Positions 22,213 through 34,853 of a DNA stretch of 64,000 nt are shown here, piece by piece. This DNA is from Vicia villosa (Eukaryota; Streptophyta; Magnoliopsida; Fabales; Fabaceae), in assembly GCF_029867415.1 (NCBI RefSeq), contig NW_026705458.1:186001-250000 (forward strand). The letters are read 5' to 3'. The notes beneath the pieces are model-generated. The model was given only the letters and a program-made list of their open reading frames with translations, was not told the origin of the DNA and ran no database searches. The translations under genes were made by a program, and so were the position numbers. Numbering within the stretch: position 1 is the first letter of the stretch; every line of letters begins with the position of its first letter.

Positions 22213-22231
22213 TGGCGACTCTGCTGGGGAC
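22213..22231 (+). other. Ogre primer binding site
   Basis: TGGCGACTCTGCTGGGGAC starts two bases after the LTR end. Ogre elements are reported to use tRNA-Arg as primer. Confidence 0.85.
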
Positions 22232-23071
22232 TACCTAAGCAAGTCGATCCTAGCCTTTGTTTGTTTTATTTTATTGGGTGTTTATTTGTTTTATGTCTAT
22301 ATCTTGTATATATGTTTGCATGTTTATTTTCTGCTTGCATATCATGTTTATCTCTGTCTGCGCATCATGCATATGGATTATATTCTGTGCTCCTTGGGGT
22401 CTTCTGTTCTGTTTTGCAGGTGGGGGGTTTGTATGAGGTAAAAGGCCCACTACCCAGGCCAAGTGACACATAGGATTAGCATGGATGCTCATGTTGACTC
22501 CTGTAGCGCTTGCTATGGCTGAGATTGACATGGGGTACCACAACTGGGCGAGGTTCTTTCATGGAACACTATGTCTGGCACGCTTGTTGCCTCAAACACT
22601 TTGTACCCCATGGGAACTGTAGACCCTAGTGACCATTAGGGACCACTTGTCCGTGTCTAGACTTCATACCCGTGAGATTGGGGTGGGACAGGAAACCTTG
22701 ACTCCTACATACCATTGGCTCATCATATTTGAGGTCGGACCTTTATTTGGTCCGTTCTCATGGTGCTTGATATTCTGGTATTCAAAAAGGCGTCGAACCT
22801 TTGATCCTGTGATACTTGGCCTGTACAGAAGTTTCACCTCAGTTATTCAGAGGATTGTACATATGCTACTAAGATTATATGGACCTTGATCCCATGCCTT
22901 TGCATTGCCTAACATCATTCCTTCATCCACTTCATTTGTGTGGGATCCTAAAGTCTATTTCAAAAAAAAAGAAAAAGAAAAAAGGAAATAGAAAATCAGA
23001 AAAAAAAAAAAAAAGAAAAGAAAAAGACACTCTATACAAAATAAAGCTTTGATTTCAAAAGAAAAATTAAA
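22232..23071 (+). mobile_element. Ogre leader region
   Basis: Non-coding leader. A T-rich run with a possible splice acceptor (TTTTGCAGGTGG near 22410) lies in front of conserved leader sequence. An almost pure A/G tract follows at about 22965-23034. The extra ORF that precedes gag in full Ogre elements is not seen. Confidence 0.55.
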
Positions 23072-23863
23072 GTGTGTGAAAAGACTTTAGGATCTCACAT
23101 AAATGAAACATGCATCCATACTATCATGCATTTCATGGTTTTCTCAGAGACTTATGGGACCCTTCTCTATTCAGATTGCAAGATCAACAACAAATTTGAC
23201 TTCTCACCGTCACGAACTCCAAAATCAACTATGGAACAACTCCGTGAGGAAATGGATGAGATGAGGGAACAAATGGGTCATCTTATGTTGGAAATGCAAG
23301 AATTGATCCATAATCAGGGTGCACTAAAAGAGGAAAACAGTCAGTTAAAGACTCAAGTGAGTTTGGTCATGGAAGTTCTGAAAAAGGTACTAAGAAAGGA
23401 GGGTGATGTTATTCCTACCGCTGCAACAGAGGTCGTTGATATCTCCTCTCCAATAGGATCTCCTCCAATTCATGGGATGTTTTGTGGAGTCCATCCACAA
23501 CTTCAAGTGCCGTTACCTCCACGTCAATCTGTTCATGTCCCTAGAATGAATCAAGGAGGCCAAGTGTGTGGAAAAAAACCTAAGATGCCTCAGAGGGTTC
23601 TTGATCCGATCCCGATGCCTTATGCTCAGTTACTTCCCCGCTTGCTGGAACTTCGGTTGGTTGAGCTACGCGATTTGTCCATGCCTGAAAAGCTTCCCCC
23701 CAGTTTTGATGCCAATGCTCGATGCGAGTTCCATTCTGGGGCACCTGGCCATGATATTGAGAATTGTAGGGCGCTGAAGCAGCAAATTCAAGATCTCATT
23801 GATTCCAAAGCAATATCATTCACTCCAAATGGCCTGCACATAAAACGAAGAGTTCATGCATAA
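23072..23863 (+). pseudogene. Ogre gag remnant, capsid domain deleted
   Basis: The open frame is 263 codons, but the true gag start is probably the Met at 23231 (MEQLREEMDEMREQMGHLML), which opens a coiled-coil segment rich in Glu, Met and Leu, as in Ogre gag. The C-terminal part has the family motif DPIPMPYAQLLPRLLE and a Cys-His knuckle-like run CEFHSGAPGHDIENC, then ALKQQIQDLIDS. The large central capsid domain (Retrotrans_gag) is absent: a short Pro-rich linker (residues about 135-175) joins the two ends. The frame is nevertheless intact over its whole length. A packaging-type role for such remnants is possible but not shown. Confidence 0.85.
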
Positions 23864-26800
23864 GTGAATGTCCGTATTCCACAATGTATCACAAAAAAAA
23901 AAGAGAGAATAATAAGCCCAGAAGGAGTCAAGTCTCCTCAACTATGGCAATCATCATTCCCTTTCTGTGTTCTCATTTCAAGTATTTCCTGTTTTGTAGA
24001 AGGCTACTTCCTTGTTTGAACTCGTTGGTATGATAATAATGAAAACACCACAAATTCTCGAGCAACTTTGTCAGAATCTTTTTCAAAAAGTAATCAAGAA
24101 TGTTTTGTAGAAGCATCTCTCATTCTCAAGGTTCTTATGCTCAGTTGTATCGGTGGAGGTTGGTGTTTCAGTTGGTGTTTGAGCTCTCCTTGCGACAAGT
24201 AACTTCTCTAAGTTTGGTGATCACGCAAAGTTCCTCCATGTTTGACGGCAAATAATTCTTCAACATCTATGCTTGGGGCTCCCGCACGAGGGATAAGCAA
24301 GACGCACTCTTATCTTGAGCATTGCATCATTCGCATTGCTCGAATCCCTAAAGCATTACAAATTCTTGGGTGACTTCGTTAGAATCTTCTTCCATGTGGT
24401 AATCAAGAGTATTCTACACAATGCTCCCCATTCTCAAGGTCTTCTTCACCACAAGTTCTCAGTTTGATGACCATGCAAGGTTCCTCCACTTTCGATAATG
24501 AATACTTCTACAACATCTATGCTTGGGGCTCCCGCACGAGGGATAAGCAAGACGTACTCTTATCTTGAGCATTGCATCACTCGCATTGCTCGAATCCCTA
24601 AAGCAAGGCAAAAGTTTACGACTCATGGGTGACTTCGTTGGAGTTCTCTTTTGGAGTAGTCTGAAGTGTTTGGAAAGAACTGCAAAAAGTATTCAAGATC
24701 AATAAGTCCAGACGGAGTCAAGTCTCCTCAACAATGGCATTCATTTAGTTTCTTATTGCATTCTCACTTGTAACATTTCATTGTTTGTTTAAGCATTGTT
24801 AGTATGTAAAAACTTGTTAATTTCTGAATGAAAATCATGATACATTGTTTATGTTTGTCTTGAAGCAATCCATTCGTTTTCACTCATAAAATGTTTTTGG
24901 CATTACGATACCAACTTTACTAATCACTTGCTTAGGCAAAAAGCGGAGGGAGAATGATGAAAGATAAAAATGAAAAATCTCTAATCATGTGTTTTCGAAT
25001 AAAACCCTACTGAGGATGTACAGGCATTGTTTCTAATCCCCAAACACCGGAGACATAAGGGAGATAGACCCTCGTCAACCCCTTTGAGCCTTGAAGTAGG
25101 AGTTCTTTTCTAAATCATTAAAACCCTTATTTTGACCTTGGGGCAGGGTAGTGTTCATTTGACTTGATCGAGTGGTCAAAACTCACCAAAGGGGTATGCA
25201 TCTAAGGGTACAACAATGGTTATCCTCCAAAAGGTTGAGGAATGTCAAAACCGCAATGATTGTCCTTATTCCATCAAGGGATCAATAGATGACGATACCA
25301 CAATGGTAATCCTTCATCAAATCAAAGGAGTGAGGCAGTCGCAATCACCTCCAACGAATCAAAGACTATGCGAGGTCACACGACTTGTTCAAAAAAAAAA
25401 GAGAGCAAAAAAAAAATGGCGAAAAATAATGAAAATAAAAAAAAGATGAAAAGAAAATGGCAAAAGAAAAAAAAGATGATGAAATTGCCAAGCAAGAACA
25501 AAGTCGTGTGATAATGAATCAGAAGAATAAAAGGTGAGCGACCGCCATGTCCAAAGAACCCCATTGATTCCTCAACCATTTCAAATTCCTTATGAGGGAT
25601 GAACACTCGTGTCGAGTTAAATGAACATAGGAATGGAGAACATCACGAAGGGGGTGGGTACAAATAATTTTGAGCCTAAAAATCCTTTGTTTTCTAAAAA
25701 CCGTGAACCTGGCCAAGTTACAACCCTTAAAAGTCCTAATTAAAGTAAGGTTTATTTTGAAAACACACTCCGATGAGATAGCGTTCAACTGACTCCCAAT
25801 GAAGCGAGACTCATATCCATGTTGGTATCGTATGCTTGCTTTATCTTACACATGCAAAAATCGAGGTTGTGTCGCAACCTCATTCCATAAAAAGTTTCTT
25901 TAAACTTCAAGACTAACATAAGTTTTGCATTAGAATTATCATTCTTAGAATTAACATTCTTTTGCATGCAAAATATGTGCTTAACATCAAGGGAATTTTC
26001 AAAGATCAGAATCAGTGAGTAACTTGGTCATGTCAAAGTACAAGAGACTTGAGAACTCCAAGGAGTAAAAGCTAATCATCCCAAATGTTGACCATCGAGG
26101 GGCAGATTCTCTAAAGAATTCTGTGGAGCATGAATACTTGATGCGTTCTTTGACTACTCTGTGGTGAAGAGTTTGAAGACTCCGTTGAGCATGGTAAAGT
26201 TGTTTCCATGTTTGTTTGACTTCAAAACAAAGAAATCTTGAGGATTATAGCCCGATGTACCTAATCAGGGGCAATTAAGTCGAGGTTTGACCTCTCAAAT
26301 TCAGCATATCTGGGGCAATCATGTCGAGGTAAATATCTTCAAGCCTTGATCTATCTGGGGAAGTCATGGCGATAAATCTTTTCAAGCTTCGATCAATCTG
26401 GGGCAATCATGTCGACGAATCTCTCTTGAGTTCAACCAATCTGGGGCAGTTACGTCGAGATTCGACAAATCTCTCCAAGGATCCACTGGGGCAATTTCCT
26501 TCATGGGTCGTGAAACTTGGGGCACGATCTTCTGAGATTTATTGTCCCCTCTCTAATCATAGGAGTTTATTTCTCCTGAAATCCTGGGTCTCTCCCCAAG
26601 CATGGAGTTTATTTCTCCCGAAAGTTTGTTCCATTCCTCGAGCATAGGAGTTTATTTCTCCTAGGAGTTGTCCTACTTCCCTAACCAAGGCTCCTTATCT
26701 TGACTTCTTATCCCCAACGTGGTGAATCGAGGGAATCTCCTCAAGTTGAAAATCTTCCAAGAAGTGGCACATGGTGAGAAGTCAGATTTTTTTCTTCAAG

Positions 26801-27198
26801 TCAAAGAAGGAGCATCTTGCAAGTAAAAGTCCAATATCCATTGGCACCTCCACATGGTCCTTAGCACTAAGGGGATTCTCCCTGGTGTTTACCTCACTAA
26901 TGCCTTTATTTGGCATTCTGCATATAGTACTCATTGCATATAACATTACATCCTCAAAAGCGTAGCATATCCATCAAAATGGAGCATTACGCCATAGAAA
27001 AATTCAAACATGCATACAAAGCATAAGCCAGATAATACAAATCCGCACCCAATCAAGACAATAATACATCCCCAAACAAAAAGTTGTCCTTACAAATTCT
27101 GATTGATATCTGCTACTACATTTCAAATCTCTTCCAACCTCGGTGCCGAGGCGAGGTATCTTCAATCTCTGATGAGTGTCTGACACAATGTCTTCTTT
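23864..27198 (+). mobile_element. Ogre 3' non-coding region, pol deleted
   Basis: No protease, reverse transcriptase, RNase H or integrase motif is visible. A direct duplication of about 98-110 bp occurs at 24256-24353 and 24497-24605 (ATGCTTGGGGCTCCCGCACG). An A-rich stretch lies at 25385-25475. Imperfect repeats of about 60 bp around TCTGGGGCAATCATGTCG occur at 26265-26465, and repeats of GGAGTTTATTTCTCC at 26570-26670. The open frames here are accidental. Confidence 0.7.
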
Positions 27199-28440
27199 TG
27201 TCCTGATGTCGAGTCGATGTTGAGTCATAGATCGTAAGAGATCTTATTCTTTCAGTCCTGAAGATCATGCTTAGGTCTTCTCCTGGTGTCGAGTCGATGT
27301 TGAGTCATAGATCGTAAGAGATCTTATTCTTTAAGTCCTGAAGATCATGCTTAGGTCTTCTCCTGGTGTCGAGTCGATGTTGAGTCATAGATCGTAAGAG
27401 ATCTTATTCTTTCAGTCCTGAAGATCATGCTTAGGTCTTCTCCTGATGTTGAGTCGATGTTGAGTCATAGATCGTAAGAGATCTTATTCTTTCAGTCCTG
27501 AAGATCATGCTTAGGTCTTCTCCTGGTGTCGAGTCGATGTTGAGTCATAGATCGTAAGAGATCTTATTCTTTCAGTCCTGAAGATCATGCTTAAGTCTTC
27601 TCCTGATGTTGAGTCGATGTTGAGTCATAGATCGTAAGAGATCTTATTCTTTCAGTCCTGAAGATCATGCTTAGGTCTTCTCCTGATGTTGAGTCGATGT
27701 TGAGTCATAGATCGTAAGAGATCTTATTCTTTCAGTCCTGAAGATCATGCTTAGGTCTTCTCCTGGTGTCGAGTCGATGTTGAGTCATAGATCGTAAGAG
27801 ATCTTATTCTTTCAGTCCTGAAGATCATGCTTAGGTCTTCTCCTGGTGTCGAGTCGATGTTGAGTCATAGATCGTAAGAGATCTTATTCTTTCAGTCCTG
27901 AAGATCATGCTTAGGTCTTCTCCTGGTGTTGAGTCGATGTTGAGTCATAGATCGTAAGAGATCCTATTCTTTCAGTCCTGAAGATCATGCTTAGGTCTTC
28001 TCCTGGTGTTGAGTCGATGTTGAGTCATAGATCGTAAGAGATCTTATTCTTTTAGTCCTGAAGATCATGCTTAGGTCTTCTCCTGGTGTCGAGTCGATGT
28101 TGAGTCATAGATCGTAAGAGATCTTATTCTTTCAGTCCTGAAGATCATGCTTAGGTCTTCTCCTGATGTTGAGTCGATGTTGAGTCATAGATCGTAAGAG
28201 ATCTTATTCTTTCAGTCCTGAAGATCATGCTTAGGTCTTCTCCTGGTGTTGAGTCGATGTTGAGTCATAGATCGTAAGAGATCTTATTCTTTCAGTCCTG
28301 AAGATCATGCTTAGGTCTTCTCCTGGTGTCGAGTCGATGTTGAGTCATAGATCGTAAGAGATCTTATTCTTTCAGTCCTGAAGATCGTACGAGATCCCCT
28401 CCTGATGTCGAGTCGATGTTGAGTCGTAAATCGCACGAGG
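27199..28440 (+). repeat. 80-bp tandem array in the Ogre 3' untranslated region
   Basis: About 15 units of 80 bp, starting TCCTGATGTCGAGTCGATGT, with TGAGTCATAGATCGTAAGAG at 27221 and every 80 bp up to 28341, then one decayed unit. Units differ mainly at one site (GGTGTC, GATGTT or GGTGTT), with single changes elsewhere. Tandem arrays in the 3' untranslated region of Ogre-like elements are known seeds of legume satellite DNA (work of Macas and colleagues). Confidence 0.97.
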
Positions 28441-28747
28441 TCTTTTTCTTTCGATCATTGTTTCATACAACCACTCTCTTTGAAAACCCCATGTTGGCAC
28501 CACCACCACGTTATAAGCTATCTCCATTCAAACCCATTACCCACTGTAAATTCTTCCACCAGAAAAAACAAAAAAACATTCCTCTTTCCCCAGCAGATAT
28601 CAAAATAAAAATAAAGATAACATTCACACCATCTTTTCTCTAGGACAAATTTATGGTACTTTGATATTTAATCTTCTTCTACCTTGAATGCTCGAAAGGC
28701 TAGCGCCAATCTCACCTTCAGGTTTAAGACGATTAAATAGGGGCAGC
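28441..28747 (+). mobile_element. Ogre 3' end with polypurine tract
   Basis: Non-coding. It ends in ATAGGGGCAGC at 28737-28747, directly before TGTCATACCCC; this is the plus-strand primer position. The mirror of this tract is seen at 63622-63632 for the minus-strand Ogre. Confidence 0.7.
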
Positions 28748-31700
28748 TGTCATACCCCAAATTTGTCCTACCCTTTAATTTCTAACTGGCTTATGCGTTT
28801 TTACAATCTCATGTACATGCCTCCCATTAGGTCGTCTAACTCATGAATCATTAATCAATAATCTAGCATGGGATCAAGGACTTTAAAGAGTTAGGGTTTG
28901 CTATTGTTTTGAGGCTCTCATCTCTACTCGAGGTGGATTCAAATTATTTCTATCATGGTTGGAAGTCTAAATGTGATTTATGAGTTTCTTCATCAAACTA
29001 TGGGATGTCATATCTAGATTTAACTTGAGTTTGTGTAGAGCTAATGAATCACTTCAAAGAACAAGGCATCGCCACTTCTAGTATACGGATTTGGACATAC
29101 AAGTTTGAGTTAGATTGACGAATGGAAGTGAATTAAAGGTCCATCGAAATTTGCAAGTGGATCGGGGTTTATTCATCAAAGGTATCCGTGTAATTCAAAA
29201 CTCAATTTCAAATGCTTTCAATTGTTCATTCCAAGTTTACATATCAAGCAACGCCCATTATTCCACATTCGAGTTCATGATTATTCCAATATCATCAAGA
29301 GGCTAAGTCATGGAAGCTAGAAAGTAGAATAAGTTGCAAATTCTGTTTCGATTCTAAGAAGATATCGTTTCATTATCACATTCATATTACAAAAGAAAAG
29401 GGGAATCCATGTCTAAAAGCCCAAATATCATGTTGTTACAACACTGCAATCAAACAGAACCCATTACAAAAAGAGAAAAAAAAACTAAATCATTATTGGG
29501 TTTATCCTTCAAGCTTCATGCTGTCACCATTGCCATGTGATATCCTGCTGCAGCCGCCAGCCTGCACATTCAAACAAGAAAAAGAAATCAGCCTCAGCTT
29601 CATCAACAACAACATTCAGCCACATATACATTACTATAATCCTGCAGCCTTCATACAGTTAGCTCCCAAACAGTTACAGCATCCCACTACTCCACAGCCC
29701 TGTAGTTACTTCAGTTAAATAAACCTTAACCTCAATCTCTAAACTCCAAAACAACACGCATACCAACCCCTGCATCCCATCAGTACCGTTCAAAAGCCCC
29801 TTCAAATAAAAGAGACATAAGCACATCAAGCATAGCAATCAGTTTTAGCTAACCAACCTCATAACAGAAAATCAAACTCTCCTAAACCTATAACTAACTA
29901 CCCTCAAATAATTTCTAACAGCATGTAACTAACTCAGTTCACTAACAGAATTCAACTCACCATAACTAACTGAGTTTGTCAGTTAACTCAGTGAGTCCAT
30001 CCTAACTGAATCCAAACCTGAGTGTAACCGAATCCTGTCCTAGTCAGCAACTCCAAACCTATCTAACTGAAACCGAACCTCACTCCAAACCTAACTCACC
30101 CGAGCCTACACTCTATATAATCACCTTCCCTCCATAATTCAACCTACACGCCATTTTCACTGACACACTCTACCATTCTTCATTCATCTCTCTGAATCAT
30201 CATCTTCACCACTCTCTCACACTCATCTTCCACCTCCTTCTCCCTCCACCATTTTCATCAACCCTCTGAACCTCACCCTTCTTCATTCACACTCTTCAAC
30301 CTTCACACAGATTCAATTTTTCACTCCACCACTCTTCAATCTCATCATCATCATCAACAAAAATCAAACAGAAAAATAAGAAGAGGAGAAGGAGTAACAA
30401 ACTCATTATAGAAAGTGGAAAGAAGTTGCAGAATCACAAACCTGTGGCAAAAAAAAATCGCAACCGAATCCTCCAATTCATCTTCACGAATTTTCACCTC
30501 TTCATTCATACAGAATTCTGCGGATTCAATTCATCCATCACTCAACAATTTTCGACGGCAGACACATCCATATCTTCATCATCGCCTCAGCTTCACGTCG
30601 TGACCACACTATCAGAAACCTTCATCATCTTCATATTGCTTCAATCTCCAACCTTCAAGACACCGTTTGGTATCATCGCTCATCATCTCACGATCTCTAA
30701 TCTTCACTCCTCGCATCTCAGCACCACCGCAACAACAACCATCACGCACAACAACAATTTCAGAAAAGATCAAAAGAAAAAAGAATAGTAGAAGAAGTGA
30801 GAAGCGCTGAGTCAAGAATCACCTGAAGAACCTCTTTACTTCCGTGCGTTTATTTCGCACGCCGACGAACGTGAATTCTTCCCTCTGGTTTTCGGTCCCT
30901 TCGTTTTTATCTTCGCTCCAAGTAAGCCTCTAATCCCTTAAGCGTTCTTCTACTTCCAATTGCGTGGTTTGAATGTTTCATCGGCATCTAGTTTAGGGTT
31001 AAGTATTCTAGGATTTCTTTGAAGATTAGATTTAGGAGATTGGGGTGATTAAGAGAGAAATATCGGTGAAAACGAGATGAAAAGAGAGATTAACGGATCG
31101 GAGAGTTAGGAGACGGCAAGGGTAGGTCACCGTAGACGGCGAGGGTAGGTCACCGAAGACGCCGTTCGCTAGGGAGAAGACGAGAGGAAAGTCTGAGAAT
31201 GGATGCGAAACGTCACAATGAATTGACCCTAATTCCCAATTTCTTTTTTCTTTTTTTATTTTTTTAATAAAATTTTAATAAAAATCTGAAGATAAATCAT
31301 GGATCAATTAGAATTTGGGCCAAAACGAAATTGCTGCGAAGGCCCATCAAACTCTCTTCCATTTTTTTTACTTGCTGAAAATTTGCACAACAAAAACTTT
31401 TTGGGCCTCTGTACCAGGCCTGCGCGTGTACTCTTCACACACCCATTTTTCAGCTTTCACCCCCCTGATTCACATTTATGTGATAATTTTTTAGGTTTTT
31501 TACTTAGTTTTTTTCTACTTCTTTTAGGTAACAATTTTGACATAAAAAATGTTCATAAAAAATATTAGTTTTTAGGCTATTTGTTTTTAGTCTTTTTACT
31601 TGAGTTGTAATTCAATTTCTCTCATAAAAATCAATATAAAAAATAGTAGTATTTTTAATTCATTTTGTACTATGTTTTGACTTGCTACTTCATGCTTGTG

Positions 31701-32606
31701 TATAACTTTGTACCATTGTAGCACTCTTCATTTTCACTTCTAATTGTGATCTTTATTTTCATATTCTTTTACTCCTAACCTTAGGTAGAAACCATGATCA
31801 ACATTAGGCTTAGAAATTAGGCTAGTCCCCCTCTTTCTCATTCTTTTTCTTTTACAACATAAAACATCTAATAAATGCTTGATTAAAATCCCATAAAAAA
31901 TACAAAGAAAACTCATAAAAAATGACTAATAAATACTTTGACTAATAAAAAGGGAATGGAAGCTTGTAACTTCCCTTGCTTAAGGGATGTTCGAGTGCTT
32001 GGAGCTCCCTTGCTTAAGGGTTCCATTCAGGCGTAAGTTCCCAACTCCTAAAAAACACCAACCAAAGAGTAACTCGAGTTTCCCTTGCTTAAGGGATTTC
32101 CTCGAAACACTCAAACTCTCTCTCTTCTCTCGCTTTCTTAAGGGCACCGTTATTTCCGCTCCATTGCATCCTAGGCTGTCCCCTTGTGCAAGAGCGCGAA
32201 CGTTAACGCCGCCCAACTAAAAAACACAAAAACAAACAGAAACTATGGAGCCGAACTACGGCGCTCTGATTCCTGAAAAGGATACGTAGGCATCAAGTCG
32301 CGGGGCTTGAACGAGCACACTTGTAAATATTTCCTTCTTTTCCCCGTACTTCTTTTTGCATTCATTTCGCATATAGACATAGACATAGTACACACCCTTT
32401 AGATAGAAACAAACATAGGTGGATACCATCGAGTACGATGGGCGTGAGGGGTGCTAATACCTTCCCCTCGCGTAACCGACTTCCGTACCTAGATTCTCTG
32501 GTCGCAAGACCCTGTTCCTTCCTTTGTTAGGTTTTCTGATATTCCTTTCCCTTATGGGATAAATATATTGGTGGCGACTCTGTTCATTTTTCGCGAGCGT
32601 GCGACA
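28748..32606 (+). mobile_element. Ogre 3' LTR
   Basis: 3859 bp, same length as the 5' LTR, with about seven substitutions seen by eye (for example near 29594, 29908, 30895, 30956, 31094, 31118 and 32521). TATA box at 30114-30120. Confidence 0.93.
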
Positions 32607-32687
32607 GCTGGCGACTCTGCTGGGGACTACCTAAGCAAGTCGATCCTAGCCTTTGTTTGTTTTATTTTATTGGGTGTTTATTTGTTT
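32607..32687 (+). mobile_element. Second Ogre primer site and truncated leader after the 3' LTR
   Basis: These 81 bp are identical to 22211-22291: primer site at 32609-32627, then leader. The match stops between 32687 and 32688. A simple insertion would show flanking DNA and a target duplication here. Confidence 0.95.
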
Positions 32688-32960
32688 ATTCTTATGCACT
32701 TGCTTCTAGTTACGGTTTGAAATTCCGAACCATTATGCCAAACCAAAATTTTTGGTTCAATTCCGTTCTAAAAAAATTGAAATGATTTGGTACAGTTCAA
32801 ATGCATTTATGTAATTGTTCGGTTCGATTCGGTTCAGTTTTCTTTAAAAAAACCGAACCATGTACGTGTCACTGAATTCATCCTCACTCATTTGGTTGAT
32901 GATCAAAGTACTCAAGTTTCTTAAAATAACCATAACTAGAAGCAAGTGCATAAGAATAAA
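32685..32960. repeat. Inverted repeat at the Ogre breakpoint
   Basis: Arms of 33 bp (32685-32717 and 32928-32960; core ATGCACTTGCTTCTAG) are inverted copies with one mismatch. The left arm starts exactly at the end of Ogre homology. The spacer holds smaller inverted GGTTCGGTT/AACCGAACC motifs of the kind seen in small hAT-type elements. Confidence 0.85.
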
Positions 32961-34853
32961 AAATATAAAAGGGAAGACACAAATTTTGAGGAATATGCAA
33001 ATTTTGAGGAGTAAATAAGTTGAACCACCATAGTCTTGGTAGGAACTAAGAATTGAAGAACACAAAAGGATGCAAGAATATGAAAACGACGAGGAAGACT
33101 CAAATTAGTCAATTTTATATTTTAATTGATAATATTTAAATAATTAAATTTTATGAATGATTATTATATCGAAGTATATCTTATATCGTTTAAAATATAT
33201 AAGAAGAGATTAAAATTATAAATTTTAAATGAAGAGATCAATTCTATAACCTAGTAAAAATAAGAAGATTAAAAGGCAATTAAGTTTTTTTTATGAGCAA
33301 ATTTGTTTTTATTTTTAAAAAAAATAAATTGAATTAAATATTTTTAGATATCAAAATGGGTCTTTACTTAAAAAGAAAAGGAAAAGGACAAAATAAGAAT
33401 AAAGAAAAAGAAAATAAAGTGAGAATTTCAATCTTTGATGGGTATTGAAATTTGAAAGAAAGCACATGGTATCATGTTATATACTTATATCATACTATAT
33501 GCACGACAGGCTGTCCATGCCCCATCCTTTTAACGGTCAAATGTTTGCTTCTTTTGTTAATGTCTTCTTTTTCTTGGATTCGAATTCCTCAATGTCATTC
33601 ATAAAATATGATGGATCATGTTTTTTCCCTTCTTTCTACGATTAAGAAATTATTGGCGTAATAGCTTTACAATGATTCAAAATTTAATAAAATAAAAGCC
33701 ATACTAGCTTGTACTTCAAGAGAATATGTGCTATAATACGTGTCATTAAAAATCTCCACTATAACTATACATTTGTGTTTGCCGACCATCCATATAGTTC
33801 GGATGATATTTAGAAGGTAGTAAGGCTGAGGTCAGATTCAAAATAAATAAATTTAAAGAGATCAATCCGATTTTATTGACTTAGTCACAATTTATATCAT
33901 ACACCAGCAGACGAAGAGACCTAATAGTTAATTACAATAAAGACACGACTGGCGTTTTGATCAATCTCAGAAAAATGTTAAACCTTGTTTAGAGATTTAA
34001 GTTTAGTTTTATTAGGACTAATATAATGTTGGTTGACATAATTGTATGATTGAGATAAACTCATATTCTTCAAAAATGATTTTCTTAATAAACATAAATG
34101 TGTACTTCTTTAATTGATGATGATTAATTGTGAGAATTATTGTTAATATTAATAATGCATTGACTTGAATAGAACTGTCCACAACCTTTGTTATAATAAT
34201 TCACGAAGGAAGTTTTTGATTAATTGAACAACTCAATACACAAGTTATTGAATGAACCAAAATTAAATCAGTTTGAATTTTTTCGGGTAAAAATCAAATA
34301 TCCTCTGCATGCAACTGCAATGGTTAATCCTTCCAATCAGGGAGAATCGCGATGACAAAACTATTCATAAAAAAAGAAAGAAGAAACACAACTTGTGCTC
34401 TTTTTTACTTTAAAGTTTTAGCATGCCCATCTTGAAAATAAAAACCAGATTCTGCACTATTTTAAGAGGTGAATCTATCTGCAACAGTTATTAATACATT
34501 ATCCACTTGTGACCACTATGGTTTCTACATTAATTCTAATATAAATGCCTCTGTCTTTGTACCCAAAAACTAAAATAAATGCCTTTGTCTTTTTCCATGG
34601 TACAACATTTTCACTTGTCTTCATTCATCCCATCATTAAAAAAACATCAAATTTTCCAAAACCAGTGATGCATTGTTTCAAATTTTATAGCAAAATCATC
34701 TTCTTAGTAGTTTCCTTTTGAAAGTATCTATGTTGTTCTTTGAAAAATCTTTGAACTTTGACTGATCATAGTTTTAAATTACAGTCTGCAACCGCAATTG
34801 CGACCAGATAGATCATATATCTGGTGTGCATAGTTTTTCAAGTTGGTGATTCA
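32961..34853. other. Intergenic region upstream of the receptor-like gene
   Basis: AT-rich, without a coding frame I can support. It presumably contains the promoter and 5' untranslated region of the gene at 34854. A short stretch near 34766-34800 (TTTTAAATTACAGTCTGCAA) resembles a dispersed legume MITE motif that also occurs at 45915 and near 46045-46070. Confidence 0.5.

Larger units (their letters stand above)
18352..32687 (+). mobile_element. Young non-autonomous Ogre element with recombined right end
   Basis: Two LTRs of exactly 3859 bp (18352-22210 and 28748-32606) start TGTCATACCCCAAATTTG and end GCGACA. I could find only about seven differences between them, so they are very similar. 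Between them are a primer site, a leader, a gag remnant, a long 3' non-coding part with an 80-bp array, and a polypurine tract. All of pol is deleted. After the right LTR the sequence does not return to flanking DNA but repeats the primer site and 81 bp of leader to 32687, where it breaks off. So this is LTR-internal-LTR-internal, cut short: the product of recombination between two copies. Confidence 0.9.

Noticed and set aside
25216..25967. Open frames in the Ogre 3' region
   Set aside because: A-rich low complexity and chance frames; no pol motif on either strand.
27199..28440. CRISPR-like array
   Set aside because: Units are 80 bp without unique spacers; it is an ordinary tandem repeat in a plant retroelement.
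34824..34853. Upstream start of the receptor-like gene
   Set aside because: It needs a GTG start and adds ten residues before the signal peptide; the ATG at 34854 is better.
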